A stretch of DNA of 64,000 bases, taken from positions 10,001,501 to 10,065,500 of the forward strand of contig JACTAT010000037.1 in assembly GCA_014526335.1 (NCBI GenBank), written 5' to 3'. Under the pieces are notes generated by a model, which saw only the letters and a program-made list of their open reading frames with translations, had not been told where the DNA came from and searched no databases. Origin of the DNA: Chrysaora quinquecirrha (lineage: Eukaryota; Cnidaria; Scyphozoa; Semaeostomeae; Pelagiidae). The translations under genes were made by a program, and so were the position numbers. Positions 35,649 through 46,670 of the stretch are shown here, in pieces. How positions within the stretch are numbered: position 1 is the first letter of the stretch; each line of letters starts with the position of its first letter.

Positions 35649-38600
35649 TCAATTTTGCGACTTCTCTTTCTTGCTGCTCTTCTTCTTGTTCTTTTTCTTC
35701 TTTGACACTGTCGATGGCTTCTTGACTTTGCATAACCTGACAGCAGCCTTCAAACTTCTGTCAGCAACATCGTCGGGTTTACTCTCAAATTCTGGAGACT
35801 GTAGCTTGATTTTCCAGAGAGAAAATATAGAAGGTTGACATCATTGTCCTCTGGCTTCAGAGATACAGGACAAATTTCTGGAAGGCTGCTTGAGTATGGA
35901 TTATCAATGGTGTCTTGTCTGCAACTGTCTGCATTCTCTTGATATGAGAATACGTATCTTCTGTATGGTTGCAAAACAAATCGAGCAGATTCTTCTTCAG
36001 TGAATAACGGTGCTGAATACTTCGCAGTAGTTTGGAAACGAATATCTTGTGTTGATGAACGACGTGTTCTTGCATTGACATTTAGATTAACACCATCATT
36101 AAGGACTCTACTCAATCTGACTTTATCTATCTTGCCAAGCACATTCTTCTTCAAAGATAAAGAGCTGAAAGGTTTGGAATTTTCTTTAGAAATAGCATTC
36201 AGCTTCGGCAGAAGATTTTTCCTTTTTGAGCTCGCCGACTCCGTGCCAGGAAGAAATAACTCGAAAGCAGAAACATAGATAGCGGTATCTTTAGCATCTG
36301 CATTTGTGATCCAGTTATGTTTAAGCAACCATGCGATATTCGGGATCTGAAATTGTACTTCTTCACCTGTATACAGCTTTTCTATATCTACATAACCATT
36401 TTCATTGTCGTCATCGGAATTACTTGTAGGAATATCAACAAATTTGAATGACTCCGGAGTGCATGTTGCAGGTGTGAATGCAATCAATTTGCTGATATCT
36501 CTTTGCTCCAATGTCTCCAAAGCATTTGGACAAACTGATGGAAGCTCTCCTGCATTTTTGAATTCCAAATAATTACAATATTGTGCAATAATTTGGAAAG
36601 TGTGCATTCGGTATATAAGAAAAAAGTTCAGCATAGCTGCATTTAGATTCACTGCTTCATTGTCACTTTCTTCAGAGATGTCCTGCTCACCAATAACACG
36701 CAGATTGGTATCAAGTCTTTCAGCAAAGAACTTTGACTGATAGGCTCGTACTGCAGTGGCCAGTGTCTCCATGAGATCGAACTGATACTCATAACTTTCA
36801 GTAAATAATTCTACAAGCTTGCTTATTTTTGCATTGGTTGTCAAACAATCACCTTTGTTTGCCCAGATCGATTCGATGACGCTAGATGCTGCTGTCCCTC
36901 CAGCAAACAATGTGTCACATCCTTCGTCTATGAATGCCTCCCAATTCGCTCCCATTTCAGCAATTTCTTGGCTTTGAACTTTCGGATCGTAACAACCATA
37001 TTGATCCAAGAAATCAGTCGTCTTCTTTGTAAAGGCTTCTTCATTTCCGGTCTGTTTAGGAAGGTCCTCTACAATGGTCTTAACATTTTGTATGAAAACG
37101 GTGTTCTCGGCTAGTTTAGATCCCACGCTTGTTGTTTGTTTTATAACGTCTTCAAACAGCCTTTTAAGAGTTTGAGATCGCACGACGTTGACAATACTTT
37201 GAGATAGATCGTTAACAGAATCAATTACAGCTCCTGGGTCTGGATCAAGGGGATTGCATGCGAATGCGCTTTTGACTGCTACCTCTGCTGCTCTTTGAAT
37301 AGTATCTACCGCACTTGCCAATACAGAACCATTGATTATATTCCACAAACTCGTCTCCAGATCAGGCTGTAGTTCTTTAACTTGGTCATCAAATCCTTTC
37401 AGTCTAGCTGCTATAAAAGAATATCAGCGTTTGCTTTTCTCTCGTCAAAGTCTGCAATTCCTTGAAAGTAGTCTTCCAGAGCAGCAAATCTCCTTCCGGT
37501 TTCTTCTGATACAAACGTCTTGATTTCATCTGTGAATTCTGCCAGACTTGCTTTTACTTCAAGCGTTTGTTGTTCTATCTGCGTGGATATAGAGGCAAGT
37601 TGTGCACTTCTCAGTTCTTCCTTATAGTCAAACTGTGTGCTGATTACTTTTGTATTCAATGGCGCTTTCTTTTGGGAATTCATGAAAAGGAAAATTTCGC
37701 GGAGCGTGTTTTCAAACAAGCATGGTATTCTCGCCTTTAAATCATTGAAAAATTCAGAGCAACTTTGACCGGGAACTCTTTGAAGGCTCTCAGTTGAAGG
37801 CATTGATTTGGTGTATTGATCTAGTCCTTCAATGTCGTTTTGCTTGGCATAGTGATAAATTCTTTCAAATGCATCTATTACAAATTCCCTTGTTTGGCTT
37901 TGGGTAAATTCTATGAAGTCGCGAGTTCTGGTGCCCATAAGTCCGATTAATATGCCACTTCTCATGTCGAGAGCTTTTTGATCTCCCCAATTCTCACTTT
38001 TTACAACAGAAACAAGGTCATTGATATGCTTAGAAACGTTTGAAAAAACACATTCTAATGCACCCGGGTCAATGTTTTGTGGATCATTACAATCAGATTT
38101 ACTTCTTTCCTTTAGGCTAGTCGAATGACTCATTAATGATTCCAACTTTTCCTCGTCTTTACTCACAACACTATCAAAAACCATTTGAAGAAATCTTTGG
38201 ACTCTCTCACGAGCAACTTCGTCATCCATAATAGACGGAAACATGTCACGGATATTTAATGGAATAACAAGCCAAAGCATTGCAAGGACCTCCCTATCTC
38301 TTGGTGGCGGGCTTTCGAAATTCCACTCATAAGTATCCGTATCTTGGATCATTGCTTGAACACCTTTGAAAATGCGATCCATTTGACATACAAATTCACC
38401 ATCATCTCTCTGGCAAGCTTGTGCAAAGTCCTCTTTTACCCAGGTGAATCTTTCAATGAAAAGCTTCAAATTGTCGATGTTATTTGTGCGTACGTAATAA
38501 TTGACAAGATCAATTACTTTTCCCTTTAAACTATCTCTACTTTGCTTGGCTGTTTCTGTCATTGAGCCCAAAGAAGAATGATGGAAGAAGCTTTGACACA

Positions 38601-39141
38601 CCATTGTGACTTCTTTCTCAAAAACGGGGGCCCAGTGGGTGTCTGGAGGTGGAGGGCTAAACCATCCTGTCCAACGCCGTAGCCAGTTGTTCTCCCCAGG
38701 TTTTGTAGCACTTGCCTGTTCTATCAAGTGATCAAAGAATTCCTTCATAAAGCACCAATTTTCTTTAGTATAACAATTGTACGGGAATGCTTTTGTGTAG
38801 TCGGCGTCATAATTCTCGCAAATTTCCTCTACCCCAAACTTAATACCCTTCAGTTCATTGTTTAAGCGATGCCATTCATTGAACTCTGCCCCCAGATTGC
38901 CAATTATGTTACTGTAGATGTACTCCGTGAATCTTTTCATCAAAACAACACCATCGTCGCTTGGAGGGGCAAGAACAAGGTATCGCATATCCAGATCTTC
39001 TCGTTTGTTGTTGCGTAACACGTTAACTTCTTCATCATCATCCGACTTTTTACAGGTTTCAGGAAACGAAGTAGACAGCGTGAAGGGCAGTGTTGAGAGA
39101 AGGATGAAGGTGAATAAAGCACATAGCATCAGTTGAGCCAT
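35649..39141 (-). CDS. large secreted protein of unknown function, two frame breaks
   Basis: The ATG at 39141 starts MAQLMLCALFTFILLSTLPF, a clear signal peptide. The first frame (576 codons) ends TAG at 37411. The next frame continues from about 37412 to near 35834. A third gives a lysine-rich tail (KKPSTVSKKKNKKKSSKKEK) stopping at 35649; in total about 1160 residues. The first junction (ADILL then AARLKGFDDQ) reads smoothly if one base is missing and is too close for a normal intron. The second, near DNDV, looks like another single-base shift. The protein is acidic, alpha-helical, has scattered Cys and no membrane segment after the signal, and contains a dibasic RTRRSS site that could be cleaved. 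I do not recognise the family. It may be a secreted or matrix protein, a recent pseudogene, or an intact gene with two sequence errors. Confidence 0.7.
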
Positions 39142-39289
39142 GTTGTAGTTCAACTTTGCTGCTTTGAATCAAATGAAGGCGTCTTGTCAACCAACTGTTT
39201 TTCTAAAAGAATAATAAATGATAATTTGTTGGGATAGCATTATTTGGAAACGTAGGAATGACAAGAAATCATTAGAGGGAGTGAAACAA

Positions 39290-39360
39290 ACAGTACAGGT
39301 CTCAACCCTGTAATCTGTGGGTTTGTACGCCAATGCTCTACCAGCTAAACTGTCTGTCCA
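39290..39360 (-). repeat. tRNA-like pseudogene
   Basis: The minus strand has a D-arm-like TTTAGCTGGTAGAGCA and a T-arm ACAGG-GTTGAGA-CCTGT with a seven-base loop. The T loop departs from TTCGANN and no clean acceptor stem is found. It lies about 150 bases upstream of the secreted-protein start. Confidence 0.45.
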
Positions 39361-39369
39361 CAGGCTCCT

Positions 39370-40380
39370 CGTGAGTCACTCACACTGACCAATCACTCAC
39401 ACTGCCCATCATTTTTCACTTTGTAGATGACAAAATGTTAGTAAAAAATTAGCCCTACAACTGTTTGGTCAATTCACTAATGCAACGCTACTTTGTCCAG
39501 TTTTAAACTCCCTCTCCTAATTCTCTCTTCAACCTTCTTCAATTTTTCAGTATTATTCTAATTTATATATATAATGTATATTTTTAGCCTAAAAATGTCA
39601 GATGTAATGAATCTTTGTTAACTATATAGCTGTTATTCTAATCAGTACTGAATGGGGGCCTTTTCGTTTACGGGGAGGGTGGATTCAAGCTCCTATATAA
39701 AATGCCATTTAAATTTTTCAAAGCCGAAAATATAGGCATGAAAGTAGATGATGAACACAAAAAGCATAACCCCTCCCCATTCTTGTGGTGACGTCACAGC
39801 GATTGCATAAAATTCAAGAAGCAAAATGTTATAAAATCTGAAGAATTTTGCCACAAAATTGCCAAGAATGCCCCAGATAACAAGTTTTAAAGGCCTATTC
39901 GCATATAATTTGGAAATCACGGTTAAAGAGAGGTTAAGTTTGGATCTTTACATGCTGTCGGGATTTCTACAAGGTAATTTCTTAAACCTTTTCTGTTATT
40001 AATAGTCTGGCTGTCTGGATCTCTTCATTTGCCAACCTAAAATGGTTGAAAACAATAAACCTCGAGGGCCTGGAAAAATACCCCTTACCCCTCATATTTA
40101 AAAGAGCTTCAAGGCATCTGATCTCTCCTGGAAACGTTTTGTGTGTGTTGTAGTTTTTGCGCGTTAGGCCTATCTCATAGATAGATTGCTTAATCTAGAC
40201 CCACAAGTCGATTCTCTAGTTTGCGCCCCCTCCCCCCCCCCACTCCTCGTGCAAAATATTGAAAATTAAGAAGCTAGTTTAGCTCACTGTAACTAAGAAT
40301 CATTAGATTTAGTAAGGCTTTGAAACATAAGCATAAATATTACAATTTCACGCTTTCTTTGTTTTGTGAGCATCAGCTGT
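39370..40380. other. no gene seen
   Basis: AT-rich, with a C-rich run near 40230. It precedes the TA-flanked foldback element. Confidence 0.4.
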
Positions 40381-40429
40381 TTTAGTGGGGGAGCTTAACA
40401 CTAGAATCGTGCAAAATGTGATACCAGCA

Positions 40430-40668
40430 TGAAACTTGGTAGAAATAGGCAGTTTGATACGCTGAAAAAGATAGAATGTAGACCCACGCTGAAATATGAC
40501 CCCCTTGTTCTATTCTCAGACTGGGGTACTAGCTCCCAGGCCTCTAAAAGGAAAGTTGGAATACCTTTGCTGTATATCAAGATAAGAACATGAAACTTGG
40601 AAGAAATAGACAGTTTGATGCGCTGAAAAAGATAGAGTCAAGACCCGAACTAAAAAATGCCTCAAAAT
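40430..40668. repeat. satellite array, left arm (outer part)
   Basis: About one and a half units of the ~160-bp repeat, marked by ATGAAACTTGG, CAGTTTGAT-CGCTGAAAAAGATAG and GACTGGGGTACTAGCTCCCA. The array is interrupted at 40668 (CTCAAAAT) by the retroelement and resumes at about 50186 (AATGCTATTTTTAGC). Confidence 0.8.
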
Positions 40669-40878
40669 ACCATGTTTTACGTAGTACAACTGTTTTAACG
40701 CTAAGGCCATATTTGGTCATAATTGTGGTTAGTCTCTCGGGTCCATGCCCCCACCATCCTCTGTTGCGTATTGGACCATGCTGTCCATCCGCCTTCCTTG
40801 TCTTCACAAATTGTCAGTGTTCAGCCTAAATTACTTTGCGTTGCGAAGTTTACAGTCAATATTAGTCATATTAGCACC

Positions 40879-42153
40879 ATGCCTCCAGCCAAGTCAAAGC
40901 GGATTGGCAATGAACAACAACGTTCTAGGGAATCGGATAGCAAGAACTCGTATGAAGATTGGTGCCGCCTTGCTAGTGACACTCTGCGTCTTCGAGCTGC
41001 AAAATATGGCCTACCGACAGCAGGAGGAAGAAACGTACTCGCCTTACGTCTGCTGCATTATTTCCACCCTGGGGCAGAAACCAACTCAGCTTCGTCCGTT
41101 CGCTCTGCAAGCCCAGAACCAGAGCATTCAGCATCAAATGAATCCGATGTTGTCCAGCTATCTAGGCAAGATTTACGGTCCTTGATTCAAGAAGAAATCA
41201 GAAGCAGCGGAAGAATTTCAACCAGCGACAACAATGTTAGGCCTGTGTCTTCAATACAGAATGCTCCTCAACCACTATCTCCAGCTTCTGTTATTGCAGA
41301 ACCAAATGAGCTACAACTGGAGCCACCAAATACAAATTCGACAACTATCCAGTCCTTGCAGACCAGCTCACTTCAAGCAGGTAATTCAAACGCACCAATT
41401 TTCTTCTCAAGTATTAATAACCTACCCCCAATGTCCCAGAAAACCATAAAAGCTTTGAAAAATCAGGAATATATCGAATTTCACTCTCTGCTTACCAGCT
41501 CCCTCTATGATTCAGCTATCAATCCAGGCCAAAACATTGCTTTCAAAGTTACTGACGATGACAGCATTTCCCTCACCACCACAAACAAGAAAAGTCAAAA
41601 GATATCCAACTTTTAGTCCTGGCTAGAAGCTTGGAACATCTTCATTCGGGGATGGTCCACTTTCACCCTTCAAAGGCAGCCGAGCTTCTGGCCTACCAGG
41701 AGTCAATCTGCTTCTTTGCCCGCAATTACAACTTCCATCACTGGCATCGTTATGATATCGCATTTCGTATGACAATGGCCATAAATAAGTCTCTTTCCTG
41801 GGCAAGAATAGACGAATATGCATTGACAAAGTTCCTCAGAGCACCTCAAAATACGTCAACCAACCCTACCTGTTACAAATGCTCTCAACCAGGCCATTAT
41901 GCAAACAACTGCCCAAATGAGTCTTTTCGTCCCCAAACCTTTCGCAACCCAACAAGTCAAAATTTCAACCGGCCACAGTTTCTCTACACTAACATCAGCG
42001 CAACTAACAACAGCCAAAGAACCAGCAGAGAGGTGCAGATTTTTCAACACAGGGGCCTATAGAAACGATCAATGCCCCTTCAAACACATGTGCAACAGAT
42101 GCGGAGGCCCTCATGTAGGAACATTATGTAAACGAGCTGAAAATAAACTTTAA
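40879..42153 (+). pseudogene. gag of retroelement 1, broken
   Basis: It starts MPPAKSKRIGNEQQRSRESD. Residues about 35-65 (LRLRAAKYGLPTAGGRNVLA) resemble a SAP-type DNA-binding motif. The central region aligns with retroelement 2 (SWLEAWNIFIRG, HFHP, LSWARIDEYAL). There follow a CCHC knuckle CYKCSQPGHYANNCP and a second Cys/His cluster CRFFNTGAYRNDQCP ... HMCNRCGGPHVGTLC. A TAG interrupts SNF-SWLEAW at 41614-41616, a frame shift follows near 41652, and another lies between the two zinc clusters. Retroelement 2 has Asn where this copy has the stop. Confidence 0.8.
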
Positions 42154-42156
42154 TCC

Positions 42157-43753
42157 CATTCCTAGGAATCCAATTACACCTGTCAAGATTGATCAATTGT
42201 CGTTAGAACTCATCGATTATCCTGATAAGGCGAAAGCAAATAACTTATTATGTAGTTTAACAAATGGTTTTAAAATTGGTTATAAGGGTCCAGACTTTTT
42301 CAATATTACAAAAAACTTAAAGTCTGCTGCAGACAATCCCACAGCGATAGCAGATAATATACTCATTAAACTCAAAGCAGGTCGGGTTGCAGGCCCATTT
42401 ACTTATTCACCTTTCCCAGATCTACGTACGTCACCTGTTGGTATAGTACCCAAGAATGAAGCCGGTAAATTTCGCATTATTACAAACTTATCTTCTCCGA
42501 AAGGTCTTTCAATTAATGACTTCATCCATGATTCCGAGGCAACAGTTAATTTTAATCATTTTGACGAGGCCGTTAATATTGTATTCTGGAGCTTGTATTC
42601 TACCCTTGGTTCTGGAGCCCTAATGGCTAAAGTTGATATAAAGAGCGCGTTTAGAATTTACCCAGTGCACCCAGATGATTGGCATTTACTGGGGTTTTCG
42701 TTTATGGATTATATTTTTGTTGATCTTTGCTTGCCATTTGGCCTAATGTCATCTGTTAATCGCTTTACTCAACTTGCTGAAGTCTTGTTATGGATTATGA
42801 AACACAATTATAACATTATTGTTAGTACACATTATTTGGATGATTTCTTCCTAGCTGGCCCGCCGGATTCCTCATTGTGTTCCGATCGTTTGCAAACGAC
42901 TATACGCATTTTCAACAAACTAGGCGTACCTCTGGCCCCAGATAAGATTGTGGAACCGACGAAATCGATAACCTATTTAGGTATTGAGATAGTCAGCGAG
43001 CAAATGCAGCTGAAACTACCAGCTGATAAACTAACAGACACACTGTCGTTGTTACATTCTTGGTCGTCAAAAAAGAAATGCACTAAGCGTGAGTTGTTAT
43101 CGTTAATCGGGAAACTGTCATTCATATGCAAAATAATTTCATCAGGGAGAATTTTCCTTCGCCGGCTGATAGATTTATCAACCTCAGTGCAGAAATTAAG
43201 CCATCATATTTCCCTAAACAAACCAGCACGTGAAGATATCAGCTGGTGGATCGAATACCTCCCTATTTGGAACGGGAAATATTCCATTTTGGATAAGAAT
43301 ATCACATACTCCCCGGACATCAATCTATTCACGGGCGCCTCAGGCTCGGGTTTTGGGATATTCTTTGATGGCAAGTGGATTGCTTGTCCGTGGCCTGCCC
43401 ATTCACAATCCAAATCAATTCAGTGGAAAGAGCTCTTCCCGATATGGGTAACTTGTTTCATCTGGGCCAAATCGTTTCACAAAAAGCATTTATTGTGTCA
43501 CTGCGACAACGATGCAGTTGTAAAAATTTGGTCTTCAGGCTCTTGCAAATCTGCGGAAATATCCAGCTTACTTCGAAAAATGTTTTTTCTAACTGCGACG
43601 CATGAATTTACGTTGAATATAAAGCACATTCCGGGAGTTCAAAATAGCATCGCTGATAGCCTTTCTCGTTTGCAGATGCAAAGGTTTCGTCAGTTAGCGC
43701 CTTCAGCCGAAACGATTGCAACCCAAGTTCCACATCAGGTATGGAATTGTTAG
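42157..43753 (+). CDS. reverse transcriptase/RNase H of retroelement 1
   Basis: An open frame of more than 518 codons; the first ATG in the track is at 42197, but homology to retroelement 2 begins just upstream. Blocks in order: GPFTYSPFP, VPKNEAGKFRIITNLSSP, LMAKVDIKSAFRIYPV (first catalytic Asp), LCLPFGLMSSVNRFTQL, THYLDDFFLAG (YLDD active site), TYLGIEI and the KRELLSLIGKLSF thumb. The RNase H part follows with LFTGASGSGFGIFFD, FCDN-like CHCDNDAVVKIWSSG and NSIADSLSR. The first RNase H Asp, kept as FTDAS in retroelement 2, is Gly here, which should abolish RNase H activity. The stop overlaps the recombinase start. Confidence 0.9.
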
Positions 43754-43868
43754 AATTAGATATGCAGTTCCTACAACGCATGTCCATCTCAACATCAAGC
43801 AGACGCCCTTATGAGCAAGGCCAGCGAGCATTTCAGGACTTTTGTGCAAGATTCCACTTGGTGCCCTA
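43741..43868 (+). pseudogene. tyrosine recombinase of retroelement 1, 5' piece
   Basis: The ATG at 43741 overlaps the RT stop by 13 bases in another frame. The piece encodes MELLELDMQF, QRMSISTSSRRPYEQGQRAF and CARFHLVPY. It is cut at the TA used by the inserted element. The rest resumes at 48736 with PLQEYSMRLF, and the reading frame is restored exactly if the insertion and one TA are removed. Confidence 0.85.
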
Positions 43869-43986
43869 CACAGTAAAACAAATCAACCAGAAAGTTTAGG
43901 GATAAACATTTATTTTTGTCCCCAAAAGTCGGACAGCAACATGTCCCTAAATTGTCCCTAAATCGTCCCTAAATTGTCCCTAAACT

Positions 43987-44260
43987 TTAACTCCTTCGGT
44001 TCACTACAGCAGAAATGAGACGGGAAAGAGGACCCTCAGTTGGCAGTAAGGAGGTCGTATCATGATATACATTAACCTTAACAGAAATCTTCAACATAAC
44101 GATATAAGGGGATATAAATACATAACTAATAGCTTACACTGGCCGGTTATTGTATGGGCCAGGTAGACAATGAATTACATCAGACGATAATATTAGGATT
44201 TAAAACAACAAGAATATAATTACTATTTTACAGTTCGCCGCGAATTTTGCGGCCTTTTCG
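43987..44260. repeat. split direct repeat A1 (274 bp)
   Basis: Starts TTAACTCCTTCGGTTCACTA and ends GCGGCCTTTTCG. It is nearly identical in sequence and equal in length to A2 at 45113-45386. Confidence 0.92.
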
Positions 44261-44299
44261 GCTGCGTATTCCGGTAGTTCAATCTGTGGTCTTCTTGGG

Positions 44300-44810
44300 C
44301 TGGTTCTTCAATAAATCTCAGCTCCTCCTTACGGATTTGCCGGTAAATCTTACTCATCTCAGCTCCTCCTTACGGATTTGCCGGTAAATCTTACTCATCT
44401 CAGCTCATCCTAACGGATTTGCCGGTAAATCTTACTCATCTCAGCTCCTCCTTACGGATTTGCCGGTAAATCTTACTCATCTCAGCTCCTCCTTACGGAT
44501 TTGCCGGTAATCTTACTCATCTCAGCTCCTCCTTACGGATTTGCCGGTAAATCTTACTCATCTCAGCTCATCCTAACGGATTTGCCGGTAATATTACTCA
44601 TCTCAGCTCCTCCTACGGATTTGCCGGTGAATCTTACTTATCTCAGTTTTTTCTTACGGATTTGCCGGTTAAATTCATTTTTCTCAGCTCCTCCTTGCGG
44701 ATTGGCCGGTTAATCTCAGCTCCTCCTTACGGATTTGCCGGTAAATCTCATCTCAGCTCCTCATTACGGGTTTGCCGGTTAATAGTACTCATCTCAGCTC
44801 TTCCTATGAA
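44300..44810. repeat. 41-bp tandem array inside retroelement 2
   Basis: About twelve copies of a unit carrying CTCAGCTCCTCCTTACGGAT and TTGCCGGTAAATCTTACTCAT, decaying toward the right. Each unit holds an imperfect palindrome TTACGGATTTGCCGGTAA. The array sits between A1 and B1, where the element's trailing end lies. Confidence 0.92.
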
Positions 44811-44903
44811 TGTAAAGTAAAACATGGCAGCCAGCACGTAGTAACGGGTGTACTGAAAAGAGGCTGTAAGTGGGAATGATACGACCTAGGGAGGGTGGGT
44901 GGG

Positions 44904-45116
44904 GAATTGAATGAACGAACCAAATAAAAACAAGTATGCAGATATAACACGATCGACGAATAATTAGAGCACTACGAATGTGTGTGATATCGAGGAGAAA
45001 TGAACGGAAAGGATGCTGTAGTGACGGGGGGATAAAAAGGCCGAGGATGCGACGGGGGTATTGTTTAAGTTCACCTCGGCGTTAAGCTACATTAACTGGG
45101 GTTAATGTCCGATTAA
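44904..45116. repeat. split direct repeat B1 (213 bp)
   Basis: Starts GAATTGAATGAACGAACC and ends GTCCGATTAA. One base longer in an A run than B2 at 48290-48502, otherwise identical by eye. Its last TTAA is the first TTAA of A2. Confidence 0.92.
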
Positions 45117-45386
45117 CTCCTTCGGTTCACTACAGCAGAAATGAGACGGGAAAGAGGACCCTCAGTTGGCAGTAAGGAGGTCGTATCATGATATACATTA
45201 ACCTTAACAGAAATCTTCAACATAACGATATAAGGGGATATAAATACATAACTAATAGCTTACACTGGCCGGTTATTGTATGGGCCAGGTAGACAATGAA
45301 TTACATCAGACGATAATATTAGGATTTAAAACAACAAGAATATAATTACTATTTTACAGTTCGCCGCGAATTTTGCGGCCTTTTCG
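45113..45386. repeat. split direct repeat A2 (274 bp)
   Basis: Second copy of A, immediately continuing B1. The minus-strand RT/RNase H frame ends only 60 bases beyond its right border. Confidence 0.92.
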
Positions 45387-45445
45387 CCAAAATACCTCCA
45401 AAACTACCAACAAAAAGAGGGTCAGGGCACCATGAAGCACTTGGA

Positions 45446-46608
45446 CTAAATCTCCCAAGCAGTGACTGGCACGGGTGTTGGGTCGGCGTCTGCTTCTGGA
45501 GCTAATTGCCTGAAGTTGGACATCTGGAAGCGAGAAAGACTGTCGGCGATACAGTTGTTAACACCAGATAAATGCTTGACATTGATGGTATATTCGTGTT
45601 TGGCGGCAACGAAAACAGTTTGCGGAGTAGTGACATTATATAAGGACACTTTGACGTATTCGAGGACCATATGTCTACAACTGCCCTGTTATCGCAATGG
45701 AAAAGGATGCGTTTCCCAGACAGATCATTAGACCACAGAAGACAAGCTACGTAAATTGGAAACAGTTCCTTGAATTGAATTGAGCGATCGCGAAAGTGAT
45801 GAGGCCATTTTGCGGTGGCCCATTTGCCGTTATTGTAGATGCCGAACCCAAGGTTGCCCGAAGCGTCGGTGAATAGCTGTAAGTCAGGGCTAAGAGTGAT
45901 TTCACTGTCTAGAATTTGGTGTTTACCGTTCCATTGTGGGAGGAATTCGAGCCACCATTTAATATCTTCCCTAGCCTCAGTGTTTAGAGATATATGATGA
46001 TGAAGTTTTTTCACCGTGGTGGATAACTGAATCAATCTGCGAAGGAACGTTCGACCGGACGGAATTACTTTGGACGCAAAAGCCAGTTTCCCTATCAAGG
46101 AGAGTAAATCGCGCTTCTGACATTTCTTTTTATTGTTCCATTCTATGACGAGCGCAAGGAGAGAATCAAATTTGTCTTGCGGCAAGCGCAGTTGCATGAG
46201 GGCAGAGTCGATTTGAATACCCAAGTACGTGATACATGTGGTTGGACCTTCTGTTTTGTCGAGGGCTAGAGGAACTCCAAGTTTTTCGAAAAGAGCGATT
46301 GTTTTGTGGAGATCTGTGTAACATGCGTCAGAATTAGGATAACCAGCTATGAAAAAGTCGTCTAGGTAATGAGTACTAAATTGAATAGAGTAATTGTTTG
46401 ACATAATCCACGACAGAGTGTTTGATAGTTGAGTAAATCTATTTACAGACGAACGCAAACCGAAAGGAAGGCACAAGTCAACAAAAAACATATTGCGAAA
46501 TTTAAATCCAAGATAATGCCAATTAGAAGGCTTGACAGGGCATATACGGAAGGCGCTTTTAATGTCTAATTTGGCCATAAGAGCACCTTTGCCTAGCTTT
46601 GCAACCAT
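45446..46608 (-). CDS. reverse transcriptase/RNase H of retroelement 2, one frame shift near its end
   Basis: A minus-strand frame contains LMAKLDIKSAFRICPV (first Asp), LCLPFGLRSSVNRFTQL, THYLDDFFIAG (YLDD intact), TYLGIQI, KRDLLSLIGKLAF, then RNase H LFTDASGNLGFGIYNNGKW with the catalytic Asp kept, and CDNRAVVDIWSSN. A frame shift near 45640 moves the end (AAKHEYTINVKHLSGVNNCI ADSLSRFQ) into another frame, stopping at 45446. The N-terminal fingers (GPFTFHLYKT) lie in the previous frame, 46671-47282. It is about 55-60 percent alike to retroelement 1 by eye and clearly a different family member. Confidence 0.88.
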
Positions 46609-46670
46609 ATTAACTGCTTGATCAAAGTTATTGAAATTGACAGAAGACTCTTCGTCACAGATAAAATCAT

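Noticed and set aside
37400..37430. Intron between the first two frames of the secreted-protein gene
   Set aside because: The frames are too close, and the protein reads continuously across a one-base shift. A good acceptor (TTCTTTTATAG) exists, but removing any upstream donor segment would delete conserved-looking coiled sequence. An intron cannot be fully excluded.
39290..39360. Functional tRNA gene
   Set aside because: The T arm is present but there is no matching acceptor stem or proper anticodon arm.
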